Source: Perkinsus olseni (lineage: Eukaryota; Perkinsozoa; Perkinsida). Taken from it: a stretch of 28,756 nt of DNA. Location of the stretch: the NCBI GenBank assembly GCA_013115125.1, contig JABANN010000442.1, positions 1 through 28,756 on the forward strand, given 5' to 3'. Made by a program: the position numbers and the translations under genes. The notes beneath the pieces are model-generated. The model was not told where the DNA came from, made no database searches, and saw nothing but the letters and a program-made list of their open reading frames with translations. This document shows, one piece after another, positions 26,838 through 28,756 of the stretch; within the stretch, counting starts at the first letter, position 1, and each line of letters opens with the position of its first letter.

Positions 26838-27407
26838 ATGGCTCATCGTCATGTTTTAGACTCTCCTCGTGGCGATGACTCTTGCAGCGAGAACGGTGCT
26901 GAGACTAGAGTTAGAAGAAGTCGAAGATTGTCGTCGTCGCCGCGCAGAGTGACGGCTCGGAGTGCCCCATCTGACAACACTTGCTTCGAAGGTGGTTATT
27001 CAGTCGTTATGACGCTTGTGCGGTCGGTTGGCTCCTTGGGTCATGCGGACAAGCAGTGTCGGCCGTGCGCTTTCTACTACGGCAAAGGTTGTTCGCGAGG
27101 CACAGAGTGCATGTATTGCCACGACTGTCCTCCGCCCAAGAATAGTATACAGTCTCAGCAGCGGCTACTGGGTGTTGATAACGGCCTGCTAGGGCCCAAA
27201 CCTGCGATGCCGCCAGATTTTGGCGGAGTTGCGGCACAAGATCCCTATGTCGGCCACTACGATCCTTATGCATTGCCATTCGACTTCGGTATGCAGGGTA
27301 TGGGAGAGTTTCACGACGATAGGCACTTTTGGCTGTCTCCTCCCCCTGATCTCCCCCTCCACGCTCCTCCGGTGTATCCCAACCCATTCACCTTCGCTAG
27401 ACGATAA
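26838..27407 (+). CDS. C3H1 zinc-finger protein (alveolate type)
   Basis: A single-exon frame of 189 residues from ATG 26838; the frame is open a little further upstream, but this is the first ATG. A Ser/Arg-rich N-terminus (RRSRRLSSSPRR) precedes SVGSLGHADKQCRPCAFYYG followed by KGCSRGTECMYCHDC. The last three Cys and the His fit a C-x7-C-x5-C-x3-H finger, and the lead-in S-x-GS-x-GH-x(4)-C-x-PC is a context I know from dinoflagellate and other alveolate proteins. The tail is Pro/Tyr/Asp-rich (DPYVGHYDPYALPFDFG) and ends PPVYPNPFTFARR. Such proteins bind RNA; the target is unknown. Confidence 0.75.
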   Translation: MAHRHVLDSPRGDDSCSENGAETRVRRSRRLSSSPRRVTARSAPSDNTCFEGGYSVVMTLVRSVGSLGHADKQCRPCAFYYGKGCSRGTECMYCHDCPPPKNSIQSQQRLLGVDNGLLGPKPAMPPDFGGVAAQDPYVGHYDPYALPFDFGMQGMGEFHDDRHFWLSPPPDLPLHAPPVYPNPFTFARR

Positions 27408-27409
27408 TG

Positions 27410-28756
27410 TGTTTTCGGCGTCAGTGGTAATTCTACTGAATGGAATCAAGCTGTTACGAATGATGAGCCATCCATGCGTAGTGGTGATGATGGGTGAGTT
27501 AACAGTTCTTTTTCTTCTTGTGTTCAGTACAAACACCAAGGAATCCAATGAAGTTTGCCCGATCTGCTTTTTCGGCTGAAACGGCGTGGATTAAAGTTGC
27601 TCTTTCTGCATGGTAAATTGCAGTGGCCAGCTCCTAATGTTAATCACCTCGGTCGTATCCTTTGGAATTGTTGATCATGCAGAGAGTTGACCTCAGGCAA
27701 GGTACGTGAGGGGTTACATCTTGGATCCGTCGTGGTGACAAGTCTATGTCCCTGACCCGTGATGCAATCGGGATTTACCTGTGTCACTGTCCAGTCAATG
27801 GCAATGACCGTTCGACTCCCGGGGGGAGCGGCGACCATTCTCGACTTGAAGAATGAAGTTCACGAAGCATTACGTCCGTGTCACAGGTGTACTACCTTCA
27901 CGGCCACCGTCGTCTAGTCTTCATCATACAATTCATTGCCTCATCATACAATTCATACAGTTCAAGAAATCGATCTGTTGGGCACACTCGCCACAGTAAC
28001 TGGTATGAGCGTCACGGTATGCGTAGAACTAATGGTCAGAGCGCGCATAAGAGTCCTGCAATGCGCTGACACCTACCGCTAGCTGAGACCGACCGAGTTG
28101 TGTGCCAAACACAAAATAGGGGACGAGCAAGGTGAGGTGACGACTCAGGCTCGAACTGTACCTCCAAGCACATGTGCTTTCCAAGTCTTTTCGACAAGAA
28201 TGCCACAGTCAACATCGATACTAGGCTGTAAAAAAGCTCCTCCCTCCGAGTGGAGATTTTCAGGCTATCCCGCTTGGAATCTTAAATCACCTTGGTCATC
28301 CGCCAACCCATCGACATAAGAACGAGGAAACCTCTAGCTGTGGTCCGACACCTCCTCGAGACCGTCTCGAGGAGGTGTCGGACACCTGGTGTCCCCTCTC
28401 GCGGGTTCTGCTTTCGCGTATGCCTCTCCCAACCTCAGCGTCTATGGGTTTCCTCACCACGGAGGTCGAGGGCCACAACCCCATCGAAAATGGAGCCCAC
28501 TGTCAAGAAGTCGTCGGGTGCGGTGGGTATCCAACAAACCCTTCTCAACGTATCCTTGAGCTTTTCTACCTCGTGAACACTGTGTTTAGTGACGTCATAA
28601 TATACTCCGCGGACAGGAGAACGTGAGATGCTGAACCTCGCAGTGAACGGGCGAACATGACAGACCCTTTGACATCTCACACTTGAAAGGAAGGAGTGTC
28701 ACTGATACGTTCTGAGTCAGAACTGTCATAGTCTCGCCTGTCGTCCGAGTAGATGT
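27410..28756. other. Gene-poor right end
   Basis: No coding region is supported; the short open frames on both strands overlap and show no motif. It contains a 16-bp direct repeat (tcatcatacaattcat, 27921-27936 and 27941-27956), an even palindrome aagcacatgtgctt (28166-28179), a 41-nt hairpin at 28343-28383 and an odd palindrome gttctga-g-tcagaac (28709-28723). Confidence 0.5.
28343..28383. repeat. 41-nt perfect palindrome with one-base centre
   Basis: The arm gtccgacacctcctcgagac (28343-28362) is followed by a single C (28363) and then its exact reverse complement (28364-28383). This is the longest member of the odd-palindrome class in the window. No gene flanks it closely. Confidence 0.95.

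Overview
The window looks like nuclear DNA of a single-celled eukaryote with compact genes and many short GT-AG introns, most about 45-110 nt. The best guess is a perkinsid-type or other alveolate genome (inference). Three things point there: a C3H zinc finger in a sequence context I associate with alveolates (GSLGH...CRPC...C...CH), a ciliary microtubule-inner-protein gene, and a tiny-intron U1-C spliceosomal gene. There are no bacterial operons, rRNAs or CRISPR arrays.

Layout. 0.4-2.3 kb: two tandem copies of a spliced gene with a Neuralized-homology (NHR) fold. 2.8-5.5 kb: a tandem duplication in which one Methyltransf_16/METTL21-like gene is intact (4797-5526) and the other is decayed (3.2-3.9 kb). 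Each is preceded by the acidic tail of an unknown gene. 6.2-7.2 kb: a propeller-like open frame with one in-frame TAA. 8.4-10.3 kb: a ten-exon CFAP210-like coiled-coil gene. 10.3-12.0 kb: gene-poor and rich in repeats and palindromes. 12.0-13.9 kb: an FkbM-type methyltransferase. 14.0-15.35 kb: a small unknown gene, then U1-C in four exons. 15.3-17.3 kb: AT-richer DNA with unrecognised minus-strand frames. 17.3-20.2 kb: a 976-residue transposase-like protein of DUF6729 type. 20.8-21.7 kb (minus): a fatty-acid-hydroxylase-family enzyme. 21.9-22.8 kb (minus): a spliced, glycine-rich, multi-hydrophobic small membrane protein. 24.3-25.0 kb: a BSD-domain gene. 25.25-26.54 kb: a FASTK/heptatricopeptide-like, probably organellar RNA-binding protein. 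26.8-27.4 kb: the C3H zinc-finger protein. The last 1.3 kb holds no supported gene.

The most unusual signal is not a gene. Nine sites in the first 12 kb have one exact architecture: an 8-mer T is written as T[1-7] + reverse-complement(T) + T[2-8], 22 nt in all. Eight are perfect and one has a single mismatch. By chance about 10^-4 such sites would be expected in a window this size (14 dependent bases, 4^-14 per position). One lies in the decayed methyltransferase copy, and the neighbouring intact copy has the bare 8-mer there, so the motif arises as a clean 14-nt insertion. The others lie in introns or flanking DNA. Many simpler odd palindromes (7-10 bp arms around one base) accompany them, several forming hairpins at or near 5' splice sites. 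This resembles the footprint of a hairpin-forming cut-and-paste transposase with an 8-bp target, or a fixed-length fold-back repair event. I know of no description of it.
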